DNA from: an uncultured Saprospiraceae bacterium | GTDB taxonomy: Bacteria > Bacteroidota > Bacteroidia > Chitinophagales > Saprospiraceae | Reading direction: 5' to 3' | NCBI GenBank assembly: GCA_937951685.1 | Contig: CALFBG010000079.1 | Location: 1-36,869 of the forward strand | Length of the DNA stretch: 36,869 nucleotides | In this document: positions 1-8,969 of the stretch, piece by piece | Numbering within the stretch: position 1 is the first letter of the stretch | How the letters are laid out: the number at the start of each line of letters is the position of its first letter | The notes under the pieces: model-generated | Database searches by the model: none | What the model was told of the DNA's origin: nothing | The model's input: only the letters and a program-made list of their open reading frames with translations | Made by a program: the position numbers and the translations under genes

Positions 1-160
1 CAAATTAATCCGTGATTTCATTTGTCTTGGTACTTATAAGTTTATTATTTCTTATAAATACATCTTACTATCAAACATATTTGTAGTATACTTGTTTCTT
101 ACTCTTGGGTTCTACATAAACGTTGTGTCAAATCATTAAACTCACTACAACTTAAGCTTT

Positions 161-1504
161 GTGAATAAAAAACAAAATGAACTTTTCGGAACAGATCCTT
201 TGGGGAAATTGCTCCGTTCTCAAGCTATTCCCGCCTCTATTGGAATTTTAGTAATGTCGATCTATGGCATTGTCGATACCATTTTTGTAGGTCATTGGGT
301 CGGTTCTTTGGGGATTGGTGCAATTACCGTTGTGATGCCAATTACTTTTTTGATTTCTAGTATTGGGATGGCGATTGGCGTCGGTGGTGCGTCTATTATT
401 TCGAGAGCTTTTGGAGAAAACAACGATGCAAAAGCTTATCAGAGCTTTGGGAATCAAGTAATTCTTACCTTATCACTATCTATCTTTTTTGTAATCTTAG
501 GCATTTTCTTTCAGGAAAGTATTCTTGATGCTTTTGGTGGGAAAGGAGATATTTTGCAACCGGCCAGCGAATATTTCAGCATTGTCTTGTACGGCGTTCC
601 TTTTTTAGCTTGGGCGATGATGAGCAACAATGTCATTCGAGCAGAAGGTTATCCCCGAGAGGCGATGCTAACGCTCGTCGTACCCGCCGTGGTCAATATT
701 GTTTTAGATCCTATTTTCATTATTGGTTTTGATATGGGAATCGAAGGTGCGGCTTGGGCAACGACGCTATCTTATATTGCGAGTGCCACGTACACCACTT
801 GGTTTTTTACGCGTGGTAAGTCTCAGATGAAACTAACGGCAAAGTGCATTCAACCCAATTTTGCCATTATCCAAGAGATTGGTGCCATTGGTTCCGTTAC
901 CTTAGCTCGACAGGGAACCATCAGCGTTTTATCCATCGTTTTGAATAATAGTTTGTTTGTCCACGGTGGTGAAGTCGCTTTATCCTCTTATGGCATTATC
1001 AACCGGGTGATGATGTTTGCAAACTTTCCCGTCTTAGGGATTACGCAAGGTTTTGTCCCCATTCTAGGATACAACCACGGCGCAAAACTATTCCAACGCG
1101 TCAAAGATTTGATTACACTTTCCATCAAAAGTGCCTCTTTCATTGCCTTGGGTATTTTTGCATTGATCATGGCTTTTACGCCTCAATTGGTGAGTATTTT
1201 CACCAACGAAACGAGCTTACTCGCGCAAGCCGTTCCCGCACTCCGGAAAGTATTTTTAGCGACACCACTGATTGCCGTCAACTTGATTGGAAGTGCTTAT
1301 TTCCAAGCCATTGGTAAAGCCCGTCCTGCTTTGCTACTCACCTTATCCAAGCAAGGCTTTTTCCTCATCCCATTAATTTTACTACTGCCAATGTATTTTG
1401 GGCTCGATGGTGTTTGGTATGCCTTTCCCATTGCAGACGTTGGAGCTGCTTTAATCACTTATTGGTATTTAAAACGAGAAACCGCAAAGATCAAAGTGGC
1501 TTAA
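161..1504 (+). CDS. MATE family multidrug/Na+ (or H+) efflux transporter
   Basis: This 447-residue inner-membrane protein has about 12 hydrophobic segments and no soluble domain, the normal length for a MATE antiporter. MATE pumps exchange Na+ or H+ for cationic drugs or metabolites. Family hallmarks are visible: an N-terminal GKLLRSQAIPASIG stretch before the first helix, VGGASIISRAFGENN near residues 74-88, and NNVIRAEGYP at 156-165, which is the conserved N-x-x-I-R-x-x-G-x-P signature. The second half repeats the pattern, as expected for two six-helix bundles. The start is GTG at 161. An in-frame stop lies just upstream at 137-139 and the first in-frame ATG falls inside the first helix, so GTG is the best choice. 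The gene stands alone on the plus strand and converges on a cytochrome gene 27 bp after its stop. It is 10 kb from the peptide synthetase genes, so a role in exporting that peptide is not indicated. Confidence 0.9.
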   Translation: MNKKQNELFGTDPLGKLLRSQAIPASIGILVMSIYGIVDTIFVGHWVGSLGIGAITVVMPITFLISSIGMAIGVGGASIISRAFGENNDAKAYQSFGNQVILTLSLSIFFVILGIFFQESILDAFGGKGDILQPASEYFSIVLYGVPFLAWAMMSNNVIRAEGYPREAMLTLVVPAVVNIVLDPIFIIGFDMGIEGAAWATTLSYIASATYTTWFFTRGKSQMKLTAKCIQPNFAIIQEIGAIGSVTLARQGTISVLSIVLNNSLFVHGGEVALSSYGIINRVMMFANFPVLGITQGFVPILGYNHGAKLFQRVKDLITLSIKSASFIALGIFALIMAFTPQLVSIFTNETSLLAQAVPALRKVFLATPLIAVNLIGSAYFQAIGKARPALLLTLSKQGFFLIPLILLLPMYFGLDGVWYAFPIADVGAALITYWYLKRETAKIKVA

Positions 1505-1531
1505 GCCAAAAAATTAAAGCCGCAATACCTT

Positions 1532-2014
1532 TTATTTGCGTAATTCTTTTTCAATGTATTGGGCAACCGCTACAATTTCAGCATCTTTCAACAAACCTTT
1601 GAACGGCGTCATCAGCCCTTTACCATGATAAATCTGCGCAACGCTTTCGACGAGACTAATCTTAGACTTTGTTAAATCTTTCGCACCGTTGACATTCATA
1701 TTGCCTTTGAACCCGTGACAAGCCGCACACAACATTTTATATTTGCTTTGAGCATTGACAGCGGCAATTTGTTCCGGTGTAGCTGCCGCAATAATTTCTT
1801 TTGCCTTTTCAAGTTGTTCCTCGGGAATCGGATCACTTGTTGCGTCACTTTCTTCTGTGTCAAGCACTTTCGTGGCAACTGTTTTTGTTTGCTTTTCCTG
1901 CGTTGACTTTTGTGTGGCCGGTGGAGTCCCTTTCTTTGCCGTTGGCTTTTTTTCCGGCAAACAAGCGACGAGTAAGAAAAGACTAAATAGAATAGAACTG
2001 ATTATTTTTTGCAT
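1532..2014 (-). CDS. Small c-type cytochrome lipoprotein
   Basis: A 160-residue protein. It begins with a lipoprotein signal peptide (hydrophobic residues 3-17, lipobox LVAC, lipidated Cys18), followed by a long Lys/Thr/Glu-rich linker to about residue 75. The C-terminal part is a single class I cytochrome c domain: haem-binding C96-A-A-C-H100, with Met135 in GLMTPFKG as the likely distal iron ligand, and the usual closing helix ending in IAVAQYIEKEL-like sequence. It should sit on the outer face of a membrane and pass electrons. It lies 63 bp downstream of the cytochrome-fused PQQ dehydrogenase gene on the same strand, so the pair is probably co-transcribed and this protein may accept electrons from that enzyme. 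The electron-transfer partnership is inferred from position only. Confidence 0.88.
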   Translation of the reverse strand: MQKIISSILFSLFLLVACLPEKKPTAKKGTPPATQKSTQEKQTKTVATKVLDTEESDATSDPIPEEQLEKAKEIIAAATPEQIAAVNAQSKYKMLCAACHGFKGNMNVNGAKDLTKSKISLVESVAQIYHGKGLMTPFKGLLKDAEIVAVAQYIEKELRK

Positions 2015-2077
2015 TTATCCAGAGATTTAAAGAACGAAGTAAATTTATTTTTAATGGAGTTGTTTCAATAAAAGAAA

Positions 2078-3523
2078 TTAATCAATTAGCTTAATTTTCA
2101 AAATACGCCCAGGGTCTTCGACGCTGAGATATAAAAATCCATCTGCCCCCATTTCTATCGCGCGTACCCGACCAATATCTTCCAATATTTTTTCTTCTTC
2201 AACCACCTTATTCCCTTCCATTTTAATTCTACTCACATAATCGAAGCGCAACGAGCCCGTTAAGATATTACCTTGCCAAGCAGGATAATTTGCTCCTAGT
2301 ACCAAGGCCATTCCACTCGGTGCGATGGAAGGCGTCCAGAAAGTTAATGGTGGTTCAATACCTTCTTTTTCGGTTATATCCGTAAAGCGTGTCCCATTGT
2401 AATTTATCCCATAAGAAACTTCTGGCCAACCGTAATTTTTGCCTTTCTTTACAATGTTTAACTCGTCTCCTCCTTTGGGCCCATGCTCGTGTGCCCATAT
2501 TTTTTGGGTCAACACATCGTAAACTAGACCTTGCGGATTACGATTACCATAGGTCCAAATCGAAGGTACCATTCCTGCTTTTCCATAAAAAGGATTATCC
2601 GTAGGAATACGACCGTCATCGTAGACACGGTGAATTTTACCACATCCATTATCCAAATACTGTGGATTGCGATCTCGGTTCCCCCGATCGCCAACGCTGA
2701 TATATAGCAATCCATCCGCATCAAAAACCAAACGACTGCCATAATGATGACGTTTCGTAGCATAGGGCAAGGCTATAAAAATATCTTGCTGCTCCGTTAG
2801 TTGCTTCCCTACCAACTTCGCTCGAAGTACTGCCGTGGTCGTAAGGTCTGAATCCTCGGGATTGATTTTGGAATAACTTAAATAGAGCAATTGATTATTT
2901 TCAAAATCAGGATGCAAGGCTACGTCGAGCATACCTCCCTGATTCGCCGCATTCACTTTTGGCGTTCCTTCGATGGTGAATAAGGTTCCATCGGGTTGTC
3001 GACACTTGAGCGTGCCTTGTCGTTCGGTAAAAAAAATCGTTCCATTTTTTGTAACTTTAATGCCCCAAGGTACTTCCAAATCAGTAATCACTTCTTCGAC
3101 GCGCAGGCGATGGTATTTAGTTTGGTAATACTTCGCTGTTTTATCGATCGCGGCTTCCGTTTCCTTTCGATTGTTAATCCCTTCCAAAATATATAAGGAA
3201 AGCGCTTCCAGCTCTGTTTGAGTAAAAGTGGTGTCGTAAGCAGGCATTCCCGCGTCTTCGATTCCGTACTGAATGGATTGTATAATTTCCTCTTTACTTT
3301 CCCCATACTTCCATTTTTGAGTAACGAAAGTCTTCAAATCTGCACCGTGGCAACTCGCACAAAATTCTTTGTAATGTTCCGCGGGACTCGTAATTTCTTC
3401 CCTTAGTTCTAGTGATCTTGTTGCTTTTACCGCAGGAGCACTCCCCTGCTTCGCTAGTTTACAATCCGTCCAACAAAACGCAATGCTGAATATTCCTAAT
3501 AAAAATAAAAATCTGCGTAACAT
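2078..3523 (-). CDS. Cytochrome c-fused PQQ-dependent aldose sugar dehydrogenase
   Basis: About 481 residues from the ATG at 3523. A GTG nine codons upstream (3550) is possible, but the ATG places the signal peptide MLRRFLFLLGIFSIAF directly at the N-terminus. After the signal comes a short cytochrome c domain with CASCH at about residues 55-59 and a Met ligand in AGMPAY near 93. From about residue 145 to the end is a six-bladed propeller of the soluble glucose dehydrogenase/YliI family: PWGIKVTKNGTIFFTER, YGSRLVFDADGLLYISVGDRG, WAHEHGPKGGDELN, YGWPEVSYG and APSGMAL are the family's recognisable motifs. The enzyme would oxidise aldoses in the periplasm with PQQ and pass electrons to its own haem. 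No PQQ biosynthesis genes are in the window. It leads a two-gene unit with the small cytochrome downstream. The exact sugar cannot be read from sequence. Confidence 0.9.
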   Translation of the reverse strand: MLRRFLFLLGIFSIAFCWTDCKLAKQGSAPAVKATRSLELREEITSPAEHYKEFCASCHGADLKTFVTQKWKYGESKEEIIQSIQYGIEDAGMPAYDTTFTQTELEALSLYILEGINNRKETEAAIDKTAKYYQTKYHRLRVEEVITDLEVPWGIKVTKNGTIFFTERQGTLKCRQPDGTLFTIEGTPKVNAANQGGMLDVALHPDFENNQLLYLSYSKINPEDSDLTTTAVLRAKLVGKQLTEQQDIFIALPYATKRHHYGSRLVFDADGLLYISVGDRGNRDRNPQYLDNGCGKIHRVYDDGRIPTDNPFYGKAGMVPSIWTYGNRNPQGLVYDVLTQKIWAHEHGPKGGDELNIVKKGKNYGWPEVSYGINYNGTRFTDITEKEGIEPPLTFWTPSIAPSGMALVLGANYPAWQGNILTGSLRFDYVSRIKMEGNKVVEEEKILEDIGRVRAIEMGADGFLYLSVEDPGRILKIKLID

Positions 3524-3725
3524 ATCTACATGATTAATTTGTCTTGGCACCTATTTACCGTAAAGGTACAAAACTACCCACAATCTAATTCATGATAAAC
3601 GCTTGGTTGAAAAGCAACTTTTGAAAGTTAGGATAAGTCGATTATTCCTACTACTTTAAGCAAGTACTTTAATCCCTTACTTCTATTACTTCTTAGTTAA
3701 TAGACTTAATTCTAAAAAACGTAGT

Positions 3726-4979
3726 ATGTCAATACATTGGAAAGTCCTGATTGGAATTCTGCTGGGTGTGTTTGTGGGCTATTTGTCAAGTTCAACCGAG
3801 CTCGGCGTCAGCCTTGTACAAGATTACATCAAGCCGATTGGTGTAATTTTTATAAAAACGCTTAAGTTGATTGCGGTGCCCCTCGTTTTTGTTTCTTTAG
3901 CAAAAGGAATTACCGAATTGAAGGACATTAATAAGTTATCGACGCTCGGCGGAAAAACGATTGCGTGGTATTTATTAACTACCGTTTTTGCAGTGGCGTT
4001 AGGCTTATTATTGGTTAATGTGTTCAAACCCGGCGTCGGTCTTGATTTAGCAATTTTAGAAAGTTTTGCAGATGATACCGTTGATTTTAGTAGCGGGAGT
4101 ACAGGAGGAAAAAGCCCATTGGACTTTTTTGTGCAGATGGTGCCAGACAATATTTTTTCGGCGCTCAGTGACAACGGCAAGTTATTGCAAGTCATTTTCT
4201 TTACTGTTCTTTTCAGCGTTTCTTTGTTAATGCTTTCCGAAAAGGATCAATTACCCGTAGTAAAATTGATTGAATCCTTAAATAAAGTCATGCTTAACAT
4301 TGTAGACTTAATTATTGCGTTTTCACCTTATGCCGTTTTTGCCTTGATGGCTACACTCGTCGTAGAGATCCAAGATCCCGCTATTTTCAAAGCCTTATTA
4401 AGTTATGCACTGGTACTACTTTTTGGAATGTTGGTCATGCTGGCGTTATATCCTTTGTTTGCTCGACTACTCACAGGCATGCCGATCATGCGGTTCGTTA
4501 AGGGAATTCTTCCTGCGCAATTGGTCGCCTTGACCACCAGTTCGAGTATGGCGACCTTACCCGTAACCATGGAATGTGTACAAGACAACCTTAAGATTGA
4601 CGATGAAATTGTGAGTTTTGTTTGTCCCATTGGTGCGACGGTTAATATGGACGCGACGAGTTTGATGCAGAGTATTGCCGCCGTTTTTGTTTGTCAAGTG
4701 ATTGGTTACGAATTGAGTCTTGCGGATCAGTTGACGATTGTAGTGACCGCCTCAATGGCTTCGATTGGTGCCGCTGCTGCGCCGAGTGCGGGGATTGTCA
4801 TGTTGGTCATGGTTTTGGAATCGGTTGGGTTTCCTTCGGATAAATTACCCTTAGCTTTGACGATGATTTTAGCGGTAGATCGCCCCTTGGATATGTGTCG
4901 AACGGTAGTTAATATTTCAGGAGATAGCTTCGTTTGTGTGATGGTCGGTAGAGGGAAAAAAACTGAGGTTACGAGTTGA
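3726..4979 (+). CDS. Dicarboxylate/amino acid:cation symporter (DAACS/SDF family)
   Basis: A 417-residue inner-membrane protein of the GltP/GltT/DctA fold, which imports glutamate, aspartate or C4-dicarboxylates with Na+ or H+. Hallmarks in order: the serine-rich tip of hairpin 1, TSSSMATLP (271-279); the unwound helix 7 motif GATVNMDAT (303-311); the hairpin 2 sequence ASIGAAAAPSAG (345-356); and the helix 8 substrate site with Asp389, Arg392, Thr393, Asn396 and Asp400 (LDMCRTVVNISGD). An Arg at this helix 8 position is the usual marker for acidic substrates. Two motif positions differ from the common consensus: NMDAT instead of NMDGT, and AAAPSAG where many members have GxPGAG. Both may affect cation binding or gating. 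The ATG at 3726 fits the family N-terminus. It is monocistronic and converges on a Cys-rich lipoprotein gene across a hairpin at 4994-5065. Confidence 0.92.
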   Translation: MSIHWKVLIGILLGVFVGYLSSSTELGVSLVQDYIKPIGVIFIKTLKLIAVPLVFVSLAKGITELKDINKLSTLGGKTIAWYLLTTVFAVALGLLLVNVFKPGVGLDLAILESFADDTVDFSSGSTGGKSPLDFFVQMVPDNIFSALSDNGKLLQVIFFTVLFSVSLLMLSEKDQLPVVKLIESLNKVMLNIVDLIIAFSPYAVFALMATLVVEIQDPAIFKALLSYALVLLFGMLVMLALYPLFARLLTGMPIMRFVKGILPAQLVALTTSSSMATLPVTMECVQDNLKIDDEIVSFVCPIGATVNMDATSLMQSIAAVFVCQVIGYELSLADQLTIVVTASMASIGAAAAPSAGIVMLVMVLESVGFPSDKLPLALTMILAVDRPLDMCRTVVNISGDSFVCVMVGRGKKTEVTS

Positions 4980-4993
4980 AAATAACAAATAGA

Positions 4994-5065
4994 AAAGCGA
5001 AAACCATTTAGCCTACCGTGAAGAATCAACAGTTCATTCACAATACATTAAATGTTTTTCGCTTT
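4994..5065. terminator. Long-armed inverted repeat between convergent genes, possible terminator
   Basis: Two 17-nt arms (4994-5010 and 5049-5065) are complementary except at one position; the left arm reads AAAGCGAAAACCATTTA. The loop is 38 nt. It lies 14 bp past the symporter stop and 50 bp past the stop of the opposite lipoprotein gene, the right place for a bidirectional terminator. There is no clear T-run after either arm and the loop is long, so another role is possible. Confidence 0.45.
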
Positions 5066-5115
5066 CGCTTAGGCGCACAACTATTTTGCGCTAGTACTTC
5101 AAGTACGACTTATTA

Positions 5116-5559
5116 TTAAAGTGGTTCAGGACCAGCTCCGCCATCATCGCCGGGACCATCACCGCCACCAGGACCAACATTACAAGCTTGTCCAATATTG
5201 TCACAAGCGTAAGTAGAACATTGCGTTTCAGCTTCATAACGATAGCACCAACCGTTCAAGTCAGCTTGATAAGCCATCTCTTGTACTTTTTGCCAGCAGC
5301 AACTCCAGGTGTAAGTTTCTTCGTTCCATCCAGTTTCAAAAACGAAATCACAGTCCGTATCTAAGGATAAGTGCGCGGTGTAACAAGTATAATTACCACC
5401 ACCAGTAGGCGCACGGAATTGTGGATCTTGAGTGGTAATTTCAGTTTTGTCAACTGGGTTTAAATCTTCTTCTATTGCTGTCTTTTTGCAAGAAGTTAGG
5501 CATAAAAAAGCACTCACGAGGAGTAAGCTAAGCAAATTTAATTTCTGTAGCATTTTCAT
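5116..5559 (-). CDS. Small Cys-rich lipoprotein of unknown function
   Basis: I do not recognise this 147-residue protein. It has a clear lipoprotein signal: a hydrophobic run LLSLLLVSAFLCL followed by the lipobox LTSC near residue 24. The mature part carries an acidic linker, then a compact region with eight further cysteines (YTC, TDC, SCC, GWC, TQC, YAC, QAC) and many Trp/Tyr residues. It ends in a disordered Gly/Pro/Asp-rich tail. Eight cysteines in about 75 residues suggest a disulfide-stabilised domain on the outside of the inner or outer membrane. ATG is present at codon 1 and codon 3 (MKM); the first is used here. Its promoter must lie in the 5560-5993 gap, divergent from the histidine kinase gene. 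No neighbour suggests a role. Confidence 0.72.
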   Translation of the reverse strand: MKMLQKLNLLSLLLVSAFLCLTSCKKTAIEEDLNPVDKTEITTQDPQFRAPTGGGNYTCYTAHLSLDTDCDFVFETGWNEETYTWSCCWQKVQEMAYQADLNGWCYRYEAETQCSTYACDNIGQACNVGPGGGDGPGDDGGAGPEPL

Positions 5560-5993
5560 TTTAATAGTTTTTATTGGTTAATGGATATTTCATTATCTAT
5601 CTACTTACGTTGGTTTAGCAGAGATCAGTAATGTTTACAGATAGTTTAGTAAGTACTAATGGAATTTAATGGGCAGTTAGTTTTGCCTTAGTACTTCAGC
5701 GCGGAAGCTTCTGTTGAATCATATATAAATTGCACATAATTTATTTACAAAACAATAAAAATACATTTATAAATTATTAAGTTATTGTTAACTCATTGTT
5801 AACTACTTAAGGAGCGAAATTCCCTACGTTGGGTTAGTACTATCACTAGAGTAAATCCTTTGCAAAACTTAGCTTTGGTGATGCTGAAGCGATAGCAAAA
5901 GTATTTTAAATATTCCAGACAAATGGCTTAATTTTTGTGACATTCTTAAGTACACGCTTAGCGTATGTAACAAACATTATCGAGAATAACAAC
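5560..5993. other. Divergent intergenic region with short repeated motifs
   Basis: This 434-bp, very AT-rich gap separates the divergent lipoprotein and histidine kinase genes, so both promoters must lie here. I see no convincing ORF or RNA gene. It holds two near-identical direct copies of a 15-mer, TTACGTTGGTTTAG at about 5605 and CTACGTTGGGTTAG at about 5824. It also holds the 9-mer TTAGTACTT at 5688-5696 and, on the other strand, at 5651-5659, with a shorter TTAGTACT at 5834-5841. I could not identify a confident Bacteroidota -7 box (TAnnTTTG). Confidence 0.4.
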
Positions 5994-8570
5994 ATGCCAT
6001 TAAAACTACTAACCAAGACGATTTTTCTTGTCTTTGCTGCTGCATGGATAAGTTTGAGTTTAGAATTTTTTCTTTTCAAAGTAACGGATTACAACGTATA
6101 CCGAGTCTTAGATATTTCTTTCTGGGACCTTTCCATTTTATCTCTTATTTTTTCGGTTCAGTACTTATTGTTTCAGCGCATCCCTAGTGACTTCACCACT
6201 TTATGGAATAGTTTTAAAAATGCAGATCCTGCTAGACCTGCGATTGCCATTGTTGCTTTAATAGGTTTTGGAATATTTAGTTTTATCCCTTCTACTTTAC
6301 CAACGTGGATTTTCTTCGTGATGCTAGGTGCATTTGGCGGATTCTCTTTTTTGACCAATCGGATTACCAGAAGTTACTTTCCAAAGAAGCTATTGGCATT
6401 ATTGTTTTTTTCGAGCTTTAATGCCTGCTTTATCTTTTGGATGCACGAAGAAGCCAATGCTGGCGTTCATTTACAATACGCCAAAAAATTAGCCGAAAGG
6501 CGAGATACAATTGCAGAAGACCAATTGCAGCAATTCATCCAGTTTGCAAAAGAAAATCCTATCCAACAAAAAGATCGAAGTTTCTGGGAAAAGAAATGGC
6601 TAAACAATGACTACCTTTCTTCGAATTATCGCTTTGCCATGCGTGATCGAAAAGTGAATACTGGTGTAGCACTAAACTACGATCGCCCCATTTTAGCTTT
6701 CGACCAAAGTTCAACCCCCATTTATCAAATTAATTTACCGACCAATCAAACCTTAGCCTTTCGCCTAAAAAAGAATTTTAAACCAAGTGTCTATACGGCC
6801 AATCGTCCTTACAAAGAAATGAAGCGGTTGAAAGAATACCAATTTTCAGTAGTTGATCACGGTCAAATTGTACTGAGTAATTCTCACATTTTTGATTTAC
6901 AAATTATGAACCTTGCATTTCCGGAGCAAGGGAAAGGAGAAAAAATTGAGATTGACGGATTTGACGCCGTAGCCTATCATCATGCGGATCAAGTGTACGT
7001 ACTGATTGGAGAGCCACTGTCGGAGGCACTCGTATGGGTTTCAAATTTTGCACTTTTCTTTAGTCTTTTTATTTTGGTGACTACGATACTAGAGTTGTTG
7101 AAAGTAGTGCTATTCCGAAAAAACATTAAAACGCTTTGGCCTAAGCTTCCCATTGAATTTCGTATTCAAATTACTTTGATTGCACTTACTATTTCTTTGT
7201 TCTTTATCATTGCTGCGACCACTTTATTCTTTTTACAACAAAACAACCTTGAAATCACTTACGAGCGACAATATTATATTGCGGAAACGGTTCGCAAGGT
7301 AATATTAGAAGAACCGATCATTGCAACAAAAATCTTGCAGAACCATTCCATTAACACCCTCGCAGAATTAGCTGATCGAAAGCAATGTGAAATTGATATA
7401 TACGACGTCAACGGAAGGCTAATTATAAGTTCTATTGCTACCGCAAAAAACAGTCCTGCCGTTAAACTAGTTTCTCCTGAGGTACAAACAAAAGTTCGCA
7501 AAAATGCTTTTGCCATTGTAATCAATAGCTTTGAAAAAGAAAGCGAAACTTGTCTACGTTCCACCTTTAGTATTATTCAAAACAAAGAACTAAAAGGATT
7601 TGTAGCGATCAATACTTTTGAATCGGAAATTGGTACGGCACAAGATATTCCAGTTATCATGAGTCGAATTCTGAGTGTTTACGTTTTCTTGCTACTAGTT
7701 ACTTGGGCGGTTGGTTTATTCTTAATTAATTTACTGACTAAGCCTTTAAAGCTACTCGCGAATCGACTTCGACAATTCAAGCCCGGCAAATCCAACGAAA
7801 AACTAAACTGGGAAGGGGACGATGCCATTGGGAAACTCATCGGCGAGTACAATGAAATGGTGGATGTCGTAGAGGAAACAACCAAAGAATTGATGCGAGC
7901 AGAGCGGAAAGGCGCTTGGCAAACGATGGCCCAACAGATTGCGCATGAAATCAATAATCCACTCACACCACTCCGGCTCAACGTCCAGTATTTCACTCAT
8001 ATGTTAAAACGACAGCAAACACCTGACTCCGACACTGTCAAACGCATTACGGACAGTCTAATCGAACAAGTTGATCACCTGACAAAAGTCGCTGCTCAGT
8101 TTAGATTATTCGCCAACATGGAAGCGCCCAAAACGGAGCCACTCCTCTTAAAAACGTTCTTACCTACGTTCATGGAAAAGTATCCTGATCGCGAAGGTTG
8201 CCAATTTCAGTTCCTTGACACCTTGGCAGAAAATGCCAATCCAACGGTCAACATGGACGCGGAGCACTTAGAACACGTTTTACAAAATTTAATCTCGAAT
8301 GCTGAAAATGCCATTCCTGCAGATCGCGTTGGTAAAATTATCTTACGCCTTCGCCAACAAGCCAATCAACTCCTTCTAGAAGTCGAAGATAACGGCACTG
8401 GAATTGCCCCAGAACTCAAAGAAAAACTTTTTGACCCCATTTTTTCCACGCAATCGGATCGCAAAGGCTTGGGCTTGCCGATTTGTCAGCGGATTGTTGA
8501 GTTTTACGGTGGGGAGTTGAGTTATGAGACGAAGGATGAGGTGGGGAGTTGTTTTTGTGTAACGCTGTAG
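5994..8570 (+). CDS. NtrY-like membrane sensor histidine kinase
   Basis: 858 residues from the ATG at 5994. An upstream in-frame GTG at 5937 would add 19 polar residues before the first helix and is less likely. The first ~150 residues form about five membrane helices, then an extracytoplasmic region, a sixth and seventh helix, a second extracytoplasmic segment, and a last helix leading into a HAMP-like linker (LTKPLKLLANRLRQF). The kinase core follows: the H-box AHEINNPLTPLRLN with phospho-acceptor His at about residue 651, the N-box NLISNAENAI, the G1 box EDNGTGIAP and the G2 box GLGLPICQRIVEFYGG near the C-terminus. AHEINNPLTPL is typical of the NtrY branch. No PAS domain is evident. It autophosphorylates in response to an unknown envelope signal. 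No response regulator gene lies within the window, so it is an orphan here. Confidence 0.9.
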   Translation: MPLKLLTKTIFLVFAAAWISLSLEFFLFKVTDYNVYRVLDISFWDLSILSLIFSVQYLLFQRIPSDFTTLWNSFKNADPARPAIAIVALIGFGIFSFIPSTLPTWIFFVMLGAFGGFSFLTNRITRSYFPKKLLALLFFSSFNACFIFWMHEEANAGVHLQYAKKLAERRDTIAEDQLQQFIQFAKENPIQQKDRSFWEKKWLNNDYLSSNYRFAMRDRKVNTGVALNYDRPILAFDQSSTPIYQINLPTNQTLAFRLKKNFKPSVYTANRPYKEMKRLKEYQFSVVDHGQIVLSNSHIFDLQIMNLAFPEQGKGEKIEIDGFDAVAYHHADQVYVLIGEPLSEALVWVSNFALFFSLFILVTTILELLKVVLFRKNIKTLWPKLPIEFRIQITLIALTISLFFIIAATTLFFLQQNNLEITYERQYYIAETVRKVILEEPIIATKILQNHSINTLAELADRKQCEIDIYDVNGRLIISSIATAKNSPAVKLVSPEVQTKVRKNAFAIVINSFEKESETCLRSTFSIIQNKELKGFVAINTFESEIGTAQDIPVIMSRILSVYVFLLLVTWAVGLFLINLLTKPLKLLANRLRQFKPGKSNEKLNWEGDDAIGKLIGEYNEMVDVVEETTKELMRAERKGAWQTMAQQIAHEINNPLTPLRLNVQYFTHMLKRQQTPDSDTVKRITDSLIEQVDHLTKVAAQFRLFANMEAPKTEPLLLKTFLPTFMEKYPDREGCQFQFLDTLAENANPTVNMDAEHLEHVLQNLISNAENAIPADRVGKIILRLRQQANQLLLEVEDNGTGIAPELKEKLFDPIFSTQSDRKGLGLPICQRIVEFYGGELSYETKDEVGSCFCVTL

Positions 8571-8640
8571 CAGCAACAAGCGCAATTAACTACTACATTA
8601 CTTTTGCTGTTTACATTCCGTTAGCTCTAAGGACACTATT

Positions 8641-8803
8641 TAAGTAGGTTTACCTAAAAAATTCACTAATTTATGACGAGTAAATTTTATTTCACGCTTC
8701 GTTAAAAAGCCTTGAAAACCATTAGGTTTTCTGCATTTTTCGCCTCGATTGAAGCAAAATTTCCTTCCGTCAAAATCACCAATCTATTTGGTAAACCTAC
8801 TTA
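8641..8803. mobile_element. 163-bp foldback MITE-like element with CTATT target duplication
   Basis: The ends are perfect 14-bp terminal inverted repeats, TAAGTAGGTTTACC. The complementarity continues with mismatches through the whole element, meeting at an inner hairpin GAAAACC-ATTA-GGTTTTC (8714-8731) that sits exactly at the centre. The same 5 bp, CTATT, flanks both sides (8636-8640 and 8804-8808), as expected of a transposition target duplication. It carries no coding capacity; the 63-codon ORF starting inside it is an accident. A second copy of one arm is at 16683-16720. It fills most of the 399-bp gap between the histidine kinase and the next lipoprotein gene. No transposase that could move it is in the window. 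Confidence 0.8.
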
Positions 8804-8969
8804 CTATTATTTCATTTTTTTTTCTGTAGAGGGTAAGATTTCTCAAGTAGTTCCGATATATCCTTGTAAGACGAATCATACATCTTGTGTAAAAATGATT
8901 TAAGATTCGCTGAGGTGGAAGCTGAAAAACCAAAATAGAGTAAGCATCATTCAATTATTAATTAACACC

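Noticed and set aside
17..40. Similarity of TTTGTCTTGGTACTTAT at the left edge to about 3537-3555
   Set aside because: About 16 of 18 bases match, but it is short, AT-rich and only twice present; not enough to call a repeat.
4994..5065. Inverted repeat as another copy of the MITE
   Set aside because: The arms share only the short GCGAAAACCATT-like piece with the MITE centre; the ends TAAGTAGGTTTACC and a target duplication are missing.
8712..8903. 63-codon plus-strand ORF in the gap after the histidine kinase
   Set aside because: It starts inside the MITE-like palindrome and has no start context or recognisable sequence; chance ORF.
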